Position numbers and translations under genes: made by a program
Origin: DASVHS01 sp035468985
GTDB taxonomy: Bacteria; Acidobacteriota; Thermoanaerobaculia; Gp7-AA8
DNA: 64,000 bases
Direction of reading: 5' to 3'
NCBI GenBank assembly: GCA_035468985.1
Contig: DATISF010000007.1
Coordinates: 62,001-126,000, forward strand
The notes under the pieces: model-generated
Database searches by the model: none
What the model saw: the letters and a program-made list of their open reading frames with translations, nothing else
What the model was told of the DNA's origin: nothing
Shown: piece after piece, positions 24,843-34,090 of the stretch
Position numbering within the stretch: position 1 is the first letter of the stretch
How the letters are laid out: each line of letters starts with the position of its first letter

Positions 24843-27303
24843 AATTCACCGACTCCGAGAACGCAGCCGCCACCGCCCGCCGCGGCGCGAAGTCGGAAAC
24901 CGCCTCATCGAACGACACCACCACGAGCGTCTGATCGTCTTCCGGGGGACGGTTCCGCGTGAACTTGCGGACCGACGACAGAAGCGCCTTCTTGATCTCG
25001 TCGGCGGTGAGGTGGCCGTTCTCCATCAGCGTTTTCTCGAATCGATCGAATCCGAACGGCTCGCCGTCGTCATCGACCGCTTCGATGAGTCCGTCGCTGT
25101 AGAGGATCAGGCGATCGCCGGCCGCGAACTCGACCGTATGCTCGCGGAACGGTTCGCGCCGCCGCACTCCGAGGGGGAAGCCCCACGAGGAGAGTGGCTC
25201 GAGGCGCCTGGGATCGGCGCGATAGACGTACGGGTCGAGATGCCCTGCCGATGAGAACCGCAGCGTCTGGGAGCGCGGATCGAGCAGGCCGAAGAAGAAC
25301 GTCATGAGGATGCGCTTCGGCGCGGTCTTGATGACGATCTCGTTGAGCACGTTCATCACGCCGCGCGGAGAAGAATCGTGATCGAGCTGCACGAGCAGCG
25401 CCGACTTGGCCATGGCCATGACGATTCCGCTCGTCAACCCGTGGCCGGAGACGTCGCCGAATGCGATGCCGATCTCGCCGCCCGGTTGAAGAAGGAAGTC
25501 GAAGTAGTCGCCGCCGATCTCCGTCGCCGCGCGGTAATGCGAAGCGACCGACGCGCCGGCGAGATTCGGAGTGTCGAGCGGGAGCAGCGCCGCCTGAATG
25601 CGATTCGCGGCATCGATCTCCGCCTTCACCCGTTCGCGCTCGACGATTCTCTTCACGTGCGGCGCGAGGTCCTCGTACGTGTAGATGACTTCCCGTTTCG
25701 TCAGAAGGGCGATCGCGCTGAATGCCAGGAGCACCGCGTTGGGAATGGTGATGTAGGAAAGAAGCGCGCTGAATTCGTGCCCACGCGCAACGGACACGAC
25801 CGGCATCAGGCACACGAACATGATTCCGCTGAAGAGCGCGATGTCGGCCGTCAGCAGGTCATACGCGAGAAACACGACGACGGTCGCCGCGGTGGCGCCG
25901 AATCCGAACAACACGCGCCACACGTAAGGCTCGATGGGCACCTCGCCGATGTTCGTGATGGCGCCGAAGATGATGGCGACGGCGACTCCCAGCCAGAGAT
26001 AGCGGAAGCGGTTGGCGTACGCGAGCAGGAAGAGAATTGCCACGACCGAAGCGAGGATCGCATCCATCGACGCGTTGAAGAAGACCGCCGATGGTCCGCC
26101 ATAAATCACGGCCAGCGCGGTTCCGCCGCCGATCGACGGATGCGCGACGTTGAGGAGCACGGGAATGAGGCCGACGAGGAGCGCCGCCGCCGCAACGGCC
26201 GGACCGAGGAGCACGCCGCGCAGCACCGATCGCCCGGTCGTGGCGTTCACCGGATCGCGGCGGAGGATCGCATCGAACGACGCCAGCCGTTCGCCCCAAC
26301 GCTCGCGCGCGTAGCTCTCGCCGACTGCCCAGCCGAAGAAGACGATGACCGCCATCGGCAGATCGAACAACAAGAGCTTGAATCCGGTACGCGACCAGGA
26401 GGTGGCGCGCGCATCGAGACTTCCCAGTCCGACGCCTTCGGATGTCGGACCGTTGGTGATCACGTCGAATGCAATCGCCAGCACGAGCACCAGTCCGAAC
26501 AGGACGGTGGCGGTTCCGACGCCCACCTCGCCGGCGTGGTACTTCTTCAGGAAGATGATCAGCAGCAGGAGCAGCAGTGAATACATCACGCCGTATCGCG
26601 CGAAGAAACCGATGAAGTCGCCGCTGCTGTCGCCGCGGAACGTGCTGCCGTCGGCCATCTCTTCGATGAGCTGCCAGCCCGCAAACCGGTCGCCGGCGAA
26701 ATGGACATGGAGGTAGGGGACGACTTTGCCCGTCGGGAATGACGAAGGAACTCGGTAACGCATGACCCAATCCGTGCGATTGCGCAGAACGGTCGGCCGG
26801 GCGTCCTCGAAATTCGGGTTCGGCGCGCCGGGAAGATCGCGCGAACGAACGAAGGCGTCGGCACGCTGCCGCGCCTCCTGTTCCGTGAGCCGGGGCGCCG
26901 GTTCCTCCGGACGCATGCGGATGCGCCCCATGATGATCTGTCCGGTCTGGGCGCTGACCACGACGTCGCCGTACGGAACGGACTTCTCCAGTCCGCGGCG
27001 GTAATACGTCGCGTGATATCCGCCGAGGCGCGGGCCGATGACCGGGTCTTTCTCAGCTCGCCGACGGAGCGCCGGCTGTTTGTCGAGCTGGTCGTCGAGC
27101 GGCATCGAGTTCGCCCAGGTCAGCGTCTTCCACGATCGATCGACGGGGATACCGAGACGGAGGGCTTCACGGTCGGCAAGGGCCTGCGCTTCGCCGCGCG
27201 TCAGCCGGATGCCCGCCGGCTGCGAGGTGTTGAAGCGGCCGATGAGCATGGCCAGGCCGGCGAGTCCGAGCAGACACGCCGCGATCGGGGCGATCCTTTT
27301 CAT
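24841..27303 (-). CDS. Membrane-anchored SpoIIE/PP2C-type serine phosphatase
   Basis: 820 residues. One N-terminal membrane segment (~8-24) is followed by an extracytoplasmic part (~30-225) with two weakly similar halves that each start with an acidic/alanine helix (LTRGEAQALADREA, LTEQEARQRADAF), reminiscent of PepSY-like modules. Seven to nine membrane helices follow (~235-545). The C-terminal ~590-795 is a SpoIIE/RsbU-like PP2C phosphatase with GGDYFDF, GDVSGHG, SSAGH, DRLILYSDGL and DDQTLVVV, supplying the metal-binding aspartates. Such enzymes dephosphorylate anti-anti-sigma factors in partner-switching pathways; no such partner is in the window. The architecture suggests that an external signal controls the phosphatase. 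The divergent neighbour is the MFS gene, 80 bases away. The phosphatase assignment is firm; the sensor part is not recognised. Confidence 0.85.
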   Translation of the reverse strand: MKRIAPIAACLLGLAGLAMLIGRFNTSQPAGIRLTRGEAQALADREALRLGIPVDRSWKTLTWANSMPLDDQLDKQPALRRRAEKDPVIGPRLGGYHATYYRRGLEKSVPYGDVVVSAQTGQIIMGRIRMRPEEPAPRLTEQEARQRADAFVRSRDLPGAPNPNFEDARPTVLRNRTDWVMRYRVPSSFPTGKVVPYLHVHFAGDRFAGWQLIEEMADGSTFRGDSSGDFIGFFARYGVMYSLLLLLLIIFLKKYHAGEVGVGTATVLFGLVLVLAIAFDVITNGPTSEGVGLGSLDARATSWSRTGFKLLLFDLPMAVIVFFGWAVGESYARERWGERLASFDAILRRDPVNATTGRSVLRGVLLGPAVAAAALLVGLIPVLLNVAHPSIGGGTALAVIYGGPSAVFFNASMDAILASVVAILFLLAYANRFRYLWLGVAVAIIFGAITNIGEVPIEPYVWRVLFGFGATAATVVVFLAYDLLTADIALFSGIMFVCLMPVVSVARGHEFSALLSYITIPNAVLLAFSAIALLTKREVIYTYEDLAPHVKRIVERERVKAEIDAANRIQAALLPLDTPNLAGASVASHYRAATEIGGDYFDFLLQPGGEIGIAFGDVSGHGLTSGIVMAMAKSALLVQLDHDSSPRGVMNVLNEIVIKTAPKRILMTFFFGLLDPRSQTLRFSSAGHLDPYVYRADPRRLEPLSSWGFPLGVRRREPFREHTVEFAAGDRLILYSDGLIEAVDDDGEPFGFDRFEKTLMENGHLTADEIKKALLSSVRKFTRNRPPEDDQTLVVVSFDEAVSDFAPRRAVAAAFSESVN

Positions 27304-27383
27304 TGATCCTCGAATGATACCCGCCGCGTTTCCCTCATGATTACGTTTTCGCCGCGGACGGGTTTCGGGCAGCTACACTCTGG

Positions 27384-28616
27384 ATGATGGATGCCGAACG
27401 CCGCGCCGCCCGTTACGCGCTCGCCGTCCTCACGTTCATCAATTTGTTCAACTACCTCGACCGCTGGATCGTCGCCGCGGTCGTCGAATCGATCAAACGC
27501 TCGGAGCTGCGTCTCACCGACACGCAGCTGGGCTTCATCGGCGCCGGTTTCATCGTCGTCTACACCTTTACGTCGCCGATCTTCGGCACGTTGGGTGACC
27601 GCCGCGCCCGTCCGCCGCTCGTCGCCCTCGGCGTCGCCATCTGGAGCGTGGCCACGTCGCTGGCGGGATTCGCGCGCGGTTTCTGGACGCTGTTCATCGC
27701 GCGCTCGACCGTGGGCGTGGGCGAAGCGGCGTATGGAACGATCGCCCCGGCACTGCTCTCCGATCACTTTCCCATCGAAAAGCGCGGCCGCGTGCTGGCC
27801 GCGTTCTTCGCCGCGATTCCCGTCGGGTCCGCGGCCGGATACGTCCTCGGCGGCATCGTCGACCGGGCCTTCGGCTGGCGCGCGGTGTTCTGGATCGCCG
27901 GAGCGCCCGGGCTGATCTTGTCGTTCCTTGTATTAAAGGTTGTCGACCCACCGCGAGGCCGGTACGACGCGGGGCCGGCTCTCCAGCCGGCGGCAGGACC
28001 GGCTGAGAGTCGGTCCTACGTTCGTACCTACCTCCACCTCCTCCGCAACCGCACGTACATCCTCTCCGTCCTCGGATACGGCGCGTACACGTTCGCTCTC
28101 GGAGGGCTGGCGTTCTGGATGCCGGCGTTTCTGGAACGGGTGCGCGGCATGACGCGCACGGAGGCGACGGTGACGTTCGGGGCCATCGCGCTCGTGACCG
28201 GATTCGTCGGCACGTTTGCAGGGGGATGGATCGGCGATCTCCTGCTGCGCAGGACGAAACAGGCGTATCTGTGGGTGTCGGGGATCGCCACGCTGATCGC
28301 CGCGCCGGTGGCCTACGTGGCACTCTCGAATCCGCATCGCGGCACCTATCTCACCGCGATCGTGATCGCCGAGGTGCTCATTTTCATGTGCACGGGACCG
28401 GTGAACTCGGCGATCGTGAATGCCGTCTCGCCGAATGAGCGTGCCACGGCACTGGGCATGTCCGTGCTGGTGATGCATCTCATCGGCGACATCCCTTCGC
28501 CGCCGCTGATCGGTGCTCTTTCCGACGCCAGTTCGCTGGAGCGGGCGTTCCTGGTCGTGCCGGTGGCGATCGTGATTGCCGGCGTGATCTGGATTGCCGG
28601 CGCGTGGAAGGAATAA
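27384..28616 (+). CDS. MFS transporter (spinster-like) with repeat-encoded central loop
   Basis: Inner-membrane major facilitator of 410 residues with about 12 helices. The first half carries NYLDRWIVAAV and an MFS signature GDRRARPPLVALG between helices 2 and 3; similarity in style is to spinster-type carriers, substrate unknown. Start ATG 27384 is followed directly by a second ATG. Residues ~195-213 (DAGPALQPAAGPAESRS) in the central cytoplasmic loop between helices 6 and 7 are encoded by a palindromic repeat (27970-28021), a tolerated in-frame insertion. It is followed after one base by the acyltransferase start, so the two are probably one operon. Confidence 0.85.
   Translation: MMDAERRAARYALAVLTFINLFNYLDRWIVAAVVESIKRSELRLTDTQLGFIGAGFIVVYTFTSPIFGTLGDRRARPPLVALGVAIWSVATSLAGFARGFWTLFIARSTVGVGEAAYGTIAPALLSDHFPIEKRGRVLAAFFAAIPVGSAAGYVLGGIVDRAFGWRAVFWIAGAPGLILSFLVLKVVDPPRGRYDAGPALQPAAGPAESRSYVRTYLHLLRNRTYILSVLGYGAYTFALGGLAFWMPAFLERVRGMTRTEATVTFGAIALVTGFVGTFAGGWIGDLLLRRTKQAYLWVSGIATLIAAPVAYVALSNPHRGTYLTAIVIAEVLIFMCTGPVNSAIVNAVSPNERATALGMSVLVMHLIGDIPSPPLIGALSDASSLERAFLVVPVAIVIAGVIWIAGAWKE
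27970..28021. repeat. Double-hairpin repeat inside the MFS gene
   Basis: GGGCCGGCT-CTCC-AGCCGGC followed by AGGACCGGCT-GAG-AGTCGGTCCT and ACGT. Same organisation and shared words (GGGCCG.CTCTC, GAGAGT, CCTACGT) as the intergenic unit at 1072-1125. Entirely in frame, with no stop codon. Confidence 0.7.
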
Positions 28617-28617
28617 G

Positions 28618-29859
28618 GTGCGGTCGCTCCTCACGCGCTTCTTCCGCGCTCTCCTCAAATTGTTCTTCCGCCGGATCGAGATTGCCGGCGAGGAGAAGGT
28701 CCCGCTCGACCGTCCGGTGATCTTCGCCGCGAATCATCCGAACGGACTCCTCGACCCGCTGTTCATTCTCTGTTTCGTGCCGCGGCGCGTCTCGTTTCTG
28801 GCGAAGGCTCCGCTGTTTCGATATCCGGTGATCGGTGCCCTCGTGCGCATGTTCGAGTCGATCCCGGTCTACCGCAAGCAGGACAACACGAAAGGATCGA
28901 CCGCGGAGACGTTCGGCCGCGCGCGGGAGGTGCTGCGCGGTGGCGGCAGCATCGCCATCTTCCCGGAAGGGACGACGCACAGCGATTCGCAACTGCGCGA
29001 GCTGAAGACCGGCGCGGCGCGTATCGCCCTCGGCGCAGAGCTGCCGGCACTGACGATCATTCCCGCCGGCATCTACTACACGGCGAAACAGACGTTTCGC
29101 AGCGAAGCGCTCGTCTGGTTCGGAGAGGGGATCGAAGTGAAGCCTGTGGCGATCGGCGAGGATGGCGAGCCCGCGGCGGATGACGTGCTGTCGTTGACGT
29201 CGAAGATCGAGAAGCAGCTCGACAGCGTGACACTGCAGGCCGACTCGCACGCCGCGCTCGAGCTGATCGAGCGCGCGGAACGTATCTTCTCCGCCGGCGA
29301 GTCGCAGCCGCTGGCCTCGGAGCTCGAGCTCCGCCGGCGGTTCGTGCAGGGCTATCACTACCTTCGCGAACACGATCCCGACCGGCTCGAGCGCCTGGCC
29401 TCGCTCCTCCGCCGGTTCGAGTCGGAGCTGGGCGGTGCGCGTCTCGACCCGGAGGACCTCACGCCGCGCATTCGCGCCGGCGCGATGCTGCGCATCATTC
29501 TTTTGTTGCCGCTCGCGTTCGTCGGCGCGATCGTTCACTTCATCCCTTACCGGATCGTCGACTTTCTCTCGCGGCGTTTCTCAAAGGATGCGGACGAGAT
29601 GACCGCGACGATCAAGTTCATCTCCGCGCTCGCGTTCTATCCTTTGACCTGGATCGCGGTGGCCGCGGGGAGCGGCGGGCTGCCCGGTGTTCTGATCGCG
29701 ATTCTCGTCGCCGTGAGCGGTTATGTCGCGCTACGCGTGATTGAGGATGTCGACGATGTCATCGGGAATCTCCGCGCATTCCGGCATCGCGATCTTGTCG
29801 CGCAACGGCAACTCATTCGTGATCAGATCGCCTCTGTCGCCGGCGCGCTGAATCTGTGA
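28618..29859 (+). CDS. Lysophospholipid acyltransferase family protein (PlsC-like)
   Basis: 413 residues from GTG 28618, one base after the MFS stop codon and behind AAGGAATAA; an upstream TTG lies inside the MFS gene and is less likely. Membrane-associated transferase of acyl chains to a lysophospholipid or related acceptor. The acyltransferase domain (~20-210) shows block I NHPNGLLD with the catalytic His and Asp, and block III FPEGTTHSD; PVYRKQ is also typical. The C-terminal part (~285-400) has two hydrophobic stretches (IILLLPLAFVGAIVHFIPY and a later one), which is longer than minimal PlsC (~240 residues). Acceptor lipid unknown. Confidence 0.85.
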   Translation: MRSLLTRFFRALLKLFFRRIEIAGEEKVPLDRPVIFAANHPNGLLDPLFILCFVPRRVSFLAKAPLFRYPVIGALVRMFESIPVYRKQDNTKGSTAETFGRAREVLRGGGSIAIFPEGTTHSDSQLRELKTGAARIALGAELPALTIIPAGIYYTAKQTFRSEALVWFGEGIEVKPVAIGEDGEPAADDVLSLTSKIEKQLDSVTLQADSHAALELIERAERIFSAGESQPLASELELRRRFVQGYHYLREHDPDRLERLASLLRRFESELGGARLDPEDLTPRIRAGAMLRIILLLPLAFVGAIVHFIPYRIVDFLSRRFSKDADEMTATIKFISALAFYPLTWIAVAAGSGGLPGVLIAILVAVSGYVALRVIEDVDDVIGNLRAFRHRDLVAQRQLIRDQIASVAGALNL

Positions 29860-29872
29860 GAATCCCGCCGAC

Positions 29873-30961
29873 ATGAAACGTACCCTGCTCTATTTTTCAA
29901 TGTTGCTGCTTGGATTTCCGGCTGCCGCAGCGACACGACGCCGCGCGGTCGAGGTTCCGTCGCCGTTTCCCGCATGCTCGATGATCACCGGCACGCCCGC
30001 GGTCACGTTCACGCGCGATCACGGCGCCACGCTCGCACCGACGGCGGAACGCTTGTCGGGCATCGGCTACACATACGGGCTGGCGGCGCTCGACGCGGCC
30101 GGAACGCTGCTCGCGTGGCACAAGAATGACCTGCTGATCTCGACGGACAACGGTTGCAGTTGGCGCGTCGCCGCGTCATTCGAAGATCCGGAGTTTCCGC
30201 CGCGCATCGCGCCGGCGAAAGGGGGGCGGGCGTACGCCTGGTCGGACAATCGCAGCTTTCTCGTGCGGTATGACGGAAGAGGAGCGATCAAGCTGAAGCA
30301 GCCGATCCCGTTCGTCGGAGTCGGCGTCGATCCTGTCGACGGCAGTCACGTCCGCGCCGGCGGATCGGACGGCACGATCTGGGAAACGCGCGATGCAGGC
30401 GAGACGTGGACGCGCATCGCCATCCTGACGCCCGCGGCGTCACCGGTGATCATCTATCGTTTCGCGTTCGATCCCGCGAACCTCGATCACGTGCTCGCGG
30501 GCACGACGATCGACGGCACGTACGCTTCCTTCGACGCCGGACGCACGTGGCAGCATTCGATGAGCCTCTTCGGTCACACGAACGTCTTCGAGGTCGCCGT
30601 CTCACCGGCCGATCCGAATACGGTCTGGGCCGAGGGGATCGATCTTGGCGAGGAGCTGAGGCATCTCTATTTGTCGCGTGATGGCGGAGCGAGTTTCCGC
30701 GCAGTCATCGACCAGACCGACAGCGTGCATCTGATCAACGGCAACATCATGGCCGCGCATCCGCTGCTGCCGGATGTTCTCTACTTCGTGTTCGGCACGT
30801 ACTTTCAGAACTACGGGACCGATCTCTATCGCTTCGATGCCGGGAGCGGCTCGCTGACGGTGACGCACAGCGATTACAACGACATCAACGCCATCGCCTT
30901 CTCGCCGCTCCGCCCGAATCTCATGTACCTCGGTCTGGAGGTCGAGAGCGGCGTGCGATGA
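29873..30961 (+). CDS. Exported BNR/Asp-box beta-propeller protein
   Basis: 362 residues with a signal peptide (~1-19, MKRTLLYFSMLLLGFPAAA). The mature part starts with the basic motif TRRRAV. Asp-box (BNR) motifs mark propeller blades: STDNGCSW, TRDAGETW, SFDAGRTW and SRDGGASF, with linking sentences such as DPANLDHVLAG typical of sortilin/photosystem-stability-factor-like propellers. No catalytic sialidase residues are apparent, so a binding role is more likely than hydrolysis. It starts 13 bases after the acyltransferase gene and its stop codon overlaps the start of the DUF2142 gene (ATGA), implying translational coupling. Function not known. Confidence 0.75.
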   Translation: MKRTLLYFSMLLLGFPAAAATRRRAVEVPSPFPACSMITGTPAVTFTRDHGATLAPTAERLSGIGYTYGLAALDAAGTLLAWHKNDLLISTDNGCSWRVAASFEDPEFPPRIAPAKGGRAYAWSDNRSFLVRYDGRGAIKLKQPIPFVGVGVDPVDGSHVRAGGSDGTIWETRDAGETWTRIAILTPAASPVIIYRFAFDPANLDHVLAGTTIDGTYASFDAGRTWQHSMSLFGHTNVFEVAVSPADPNTVWAEGIDLGEELRHLYLSRDGGASFRAVIDQTDSVHLINGNIMAAHPLLPDVLYFVFGTYFQNYGTDLYRFDAGSGSLTVTHSDYNDINAIAFSPLRPNLMYLGLEVESGVR

Positions 30962-32244
30962 CCACGCAGCGGCTGTTCGTCATCGTCGGGGTGTGCGCGG
31001 TGGTGTTGTTCACGTTCGTCACGCCGCCGTTCCAGGTCCCCGACGAAGTGGGTCACTTCTGGCGCGCCGAGTCGATCGCTCATGGCGCGCTGTTCCCGCC
31101 GATGACGGCTCGCGGCGCGGCCGCCGAATTGCCGAAGGGCCTCGCGTCGATTGTTCTTGTCTTCTGGCGGACGACCCCCGACTTCAAGATCACGTACGAT
31201 GAGTTTCATCGAGCGAGGTGGGTTCGGCTCGAGCCCGAGACTCGCGTTCCGGTGATTCTGCCCGCGGGCTATACGCCGGCTCCCTACATTCCGCAGATCG
31301 TTGCAGCGACGATCGGCCGCGTTGTTCACGCGATTCCGGTCGTCACCTTTTATCTGGGGCGGCTGCTCAACGGACTGGCGTTTGTGGCGATGGTGGCGAT
31401 GGCAATCCGCATCGCTCCGGCGCTGCGCTGGGTGTTCGCCGCGTCGGGGTTGTTGCCGATGGCGATGTACCTCGCGGCGTCGTGGTCACCCGATGCGATG
31501 ACGATCGCGGCGTCGCTCCTCTTCACGGCATTGCTGTTGCGTGGTGCGCGGACGCCGCGTGAGGCCGCGCTTCTTAGCGCGGCCGGCGCATTCGTCGGAC
31601 TCTGCAAGCCTGCGTACTTCCTGATCGCACTGCTGGCGCTCGTCGTGCCGATCGTGCGCGGCTCATATCGGGCAATCATCATCGCCGCGACCGCCGCCGG
31701 CGTTGCGCTGGCCATGTGGAGCGCGGCGCGCGCGTTCGTCCCGGCCCGCCCTGGCGTGCGGATCGATCCCGCCGCGCAGATCGACTGCATCCGTCACGAC
31801 CCCGGCGTGTTCGGCGACGCCATCGTGCACGAGGCGCGGCTGCACGGACTCGAATACACGGAGCAGGGCGTCGGCCGGCTGGGACTTCTGGACATCCGGC
31901 TGCCGCAGGCGGTCATCACAGCGGAGCTGCTGCTCCTCCTGCTCTGCGCCTGGAGCGGCGTGGAAGCGCCGCGGATGCCGGTACGGCTGCTGTCGCTTCT
32001 GATCGTTGCGGCGACCGTGGCCGGCATTGCGCTGTCGTCGTATCTCGGGTGGACGGCCGTGTGCGCGCGCCAGATCGACGGCATTCAGGGACGATACTTT
32101 CTGCCGATCGTTCCGTTGATCTTCGCGGTCGTCAGCCTGCCGCTCGTCCGCCGCGAAGCGATTCCGCGAATCGTCCTGCTGACCGTGTCGGCCGCCGCCA
32201 ACGCGACAGCACTGGCGGCTGTGATCGCCCGTTATTACTGGTAA
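30958..32244 (+). CDS. DUF2142 multi-span membrane protein
   Basis: 428 residues with about ten membrane helices and the family hallmark near the N-terminus, TPPFQVPDEVGHFWRA, containing the Asp-Glu pair expected on the outer face. DUF2142 proteins resemble GT-C glycosyltransferases in organisation and often sit in cell-surface polysaccharide loci, so transfer of sugar from a lipid carrier is a possible but unproven role. The start overlaps the previous stop by four bases. The C-terminus IARYYW ends 32 bases before the histidine kinase gene. Confidence 0.75.
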   Translation: MTTQRLFVIVGVCAVVLFTFVTPPFQVPDEVGHFWRAESIAHGALFPPMTARGAAAELPKGLASIVLVFWRTTPDFKITYDEFHRARWVRLEPETRVPVILPAGYTPAPYIPQIVAATIGRVVHAIPVVTFYLGRLLNGLAFVAMVAMAIRIAPALRWVFAASGLLPMAMYLAASWSPDAMTIAASLLFTALLLRGARTPREAALLSAAGAFVGLCKPAYFLIALLALVVPIVRGSYRAIIIAATAAGVALAMWSAARAFVPARPGVRIDPAAQIDCIRHDPGVFGDAIVHEARLHGLEYTEQGVGRLGLLDIRLPQAVITAELLLLLLCAWSGVEAPRMPVRLLSLLIVAATVAGIALSSYLGWTAVCARQIDGIQGRYFLPIVPLIFAVVSLPLVRREAIPRIVLLTVSAAANATALAAVIARYYW

Positions 32245-32276
32245 CGGCCAACCGCGCTACCATCGCTCGCGGGACC

Positions 32277-33446
32277 ATGCAGAAACGACTCCGGGAACTC
32301 TCTGCCAGGCTGCGGCGCTGGCCCCGGCACCTTGCGCGGGATCATCGTTCGCTCGCTCAGGAATGTCTCGAGCGCTGCTGCGAGCTTTTCGAGGCGCCGC
32401 GCGCGTTCCTTCTGATCGACGAAGGAGACGAGCCGTGGCTGAATGTCGCATCGCTGAACGGACGAGAGTTCACCTGGAATGAAGACGAGGACCTCAGCCT
32501 GGAGAGCGTTGTCGACGACAAGCTGGCCGAGCGCTCGTTTTACATCGATGATCACGACCGCTTCCATTTTGCGGACGAGCCGAATGTAACGCTGAGGGAA
32601 GCCATCGATTCCCGGTTGCACCGTTTGATCGGCGAGGGGCCGATCTTCTCTGTGCCGGTTGCGGCGGAGTCCCTGCAGGGGCGCCTTTTCGTCTGCAAGC
32701 CGCGGCTGACTGCCGAGATCTCGCTGCTCATCGCCGAGCCGCTCTCCGTGCTCCTGGGCGTGGAGTTCGAAGCGACCGCGCAGCTGCGCCACCAGGTCGC
32801 GGAAGCGGTGGAGAAGGAACGCACTCGCGTTGCCCGCGATCTGCACGACGGCCTGCTGCAGTCGTTTACCGGTGTCGTGCTGCAGCTCGAGACCATCCAC
32901 AGCACTCTGGAGACCGATCCGCAACTGGCGCGCAAGATGATCACCGAGACGCAGGCGCTGATCATGTCCGACCAGCGGGAACTGCGCCGCTTCGTCGAGC
33001 AGCTGCGGCCCCGTCCTGTCGGCCGCGAAACGAAATTCGATTTCGCGGAACGGCTCGAGGATCTCCGGCAGCGATTCGAGAACCAGTGGGGGATTCGTCT
33101 GGCCTTCGACGTCGAGAACATCGATCCGGTCGTCTCCGGATTCATCGGCCAGGAGACGTTCCGCCTGATCCACGAGGCGGTCACGAACTCGGCGAAACAC
33201 GGCCGCGCCTCCGATGTCCGCGTCGGCCTCCGCACGGCGGGAAGCGAGATGCACATCGAGGTTGCCGACAACGGAACGGGATTCCCGTTCCACGGCCGCC
33301 TCACGCTCGAGGAGATGCGCGACTCGAAGGCCGGGCCGACGGTGCTCGCCGAGCGCGTCTCGTCTCTCAACGGCAATCTGACCGTCGACTCGACGGAAAG
33401 CGGCGCGATCGTCAGAATGACGGTGCCCCTCGGGTTTGGAGCATAG
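32277..33446 (+). CDS. Cytosolic NarL-type sensor histidine kinase
   Basis: 389 residues from ATG 32277. The open frame extends far upstream but only as a shadow of the membrane protein gene; this ATG gives a natural N-terminus. No membrane segment. Residues ~20-165 look like a GAF-type sensing domain. ~175-250 is the HisKA_3 dimerisation domain with the phospho-accepting His190 in RVARDLHDGLLQSF. ~285-385 is the HATPase domain with the N box (HEAVTNSAKHG) and the G1 box (VADNGTGF). The usual GxGLxGM G2 box is poorly kept (KAGPTVLAERV). It is followed without a gap by its response regulator, so the pair form one two-component system. The signal is unknown. Confidence 0.88.
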   Translation: MQKRLRELSARLRRWPRHLARDHRSLAQECLERCCELFEAPRAFLLIDEGDEPWLNVASLNGREFTWNEDEDLSLESVVDDKLAERSFYIDDHDRFHFADEPNVTLREAIDSRLHRLIGEGPIFSVPVAAESLQGRLFVCKPRLTAEISLLIAEPLSVLLGVEFEATAQLRHQVAEAVEKERTRVARDLHDGLLQSFTGVVLQLETIHSTLETDPQLARKMITETQALIMSDQRELRRFVEQLRPRPVGRETKFDFAERLEDLRQRFENQWGIRLAFDVENIDPVVSGFIGQETFRLIHEAVTNSAKHGRASDVRVGLRTAGSEMHIEVADNGTGFPFHGRLTLEEMRDSKAGPTVLAERVSSLNGNLTVDSTESGAIVRMTVPLGFGA

Positions 33447-34085
33447 ATGGCCACTACCCTCGTTCTGGCGGACGATCATCCGATCATTCTCGAAGGTCTC
33501 GAGCAGCTGTTTCGCCGTGACAAGGAGTTCAAGGTTCTGGCGACGTGCACGAACGGCAATGACGCCATCGCCGCCATCCGCAAGGAACGCCCCGACATCG
33601 TCGTTCTCGATGTGCGCATGCCGAACGGTGACGGCCTGTCGGTGCTGAAGACCATTCACGACGAGCACCTGCCATCTCGCGTCATTCTCCTCACCGCATC
33701 GATGGAAGATGACCAGGTGCTCGACGCCATGGAACAGGGTGTGTGGGGCCTCGTGCTGAAGGAATCCGCGGCGGTTTCGCTGGTGGATTCGGTCCGCAAA
33801 GTCAGCCGGGGAGAGCGCGCGCTCGATCAGACGCTCATCGTCCGCGCCCTCGACCGGGCCCTGGAGCGCAAGAACGGACTCCGGCACGCTGCGGAAGTGC
33901 TCTCCCGGCGCGAGGTGGAGATCGTGAAGATGGTCGCCGCCGGCCTGCGCAACAAAGAGATCGCTGCCAAGTTATTCATCGGAGAGGGGACCGTCAAAAC
34001 CCATCTCCACGCGATTTACAAGAAGCTCGGTGTCCACGGACGCGTCGAGCTGACCCTCTACGCGCGAGAGCGCGGCATCGCCTGA
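33447..34085 (+). CDS. NarL/FixJ-family response regulator
   Basis: 212 residues; start ATG 33447 directly follows the kinase stop codon TAG. The receiver domain (1-120) has the acidic pair D9-D10, phospho-acceptor D55 (VVLDVRMP), T/S site LLTAS and a conserved Lys in VLKES. The C-terminal LuxR-type helix-turn-helix (~148-205) reads LSRREVEIVKMVAAGLRNKEIA, then GTVKTHLHAIYKKLGV. It should bind DNA as a dimer when phosphorylated by the adjacent kinase. Target genes are unknown; the PAS-GGDEF-EAL gene begins 76 bases downstream. Confidence 0.92.
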   Translation: MATTLVLADDHPIILEGLEQLFRRDKEFKVLATCTNGNDAIAAIRKERPDIVVLDVRMPNGDGLSVLKTIHDEHLPSRVILLTASMEDDQVLDAMEQGVWGLVLKESAAVSLVDSVRKVSRGERALDQTLIVRALDRALERKNGLRHAAEVLSRREVEIVKMVAAGLRNKEIAAKLFIGEGTVKTHLHAIYKKLGVHGRVELTLYARERGIA

Positions 34086-34090
34086 TCGAT

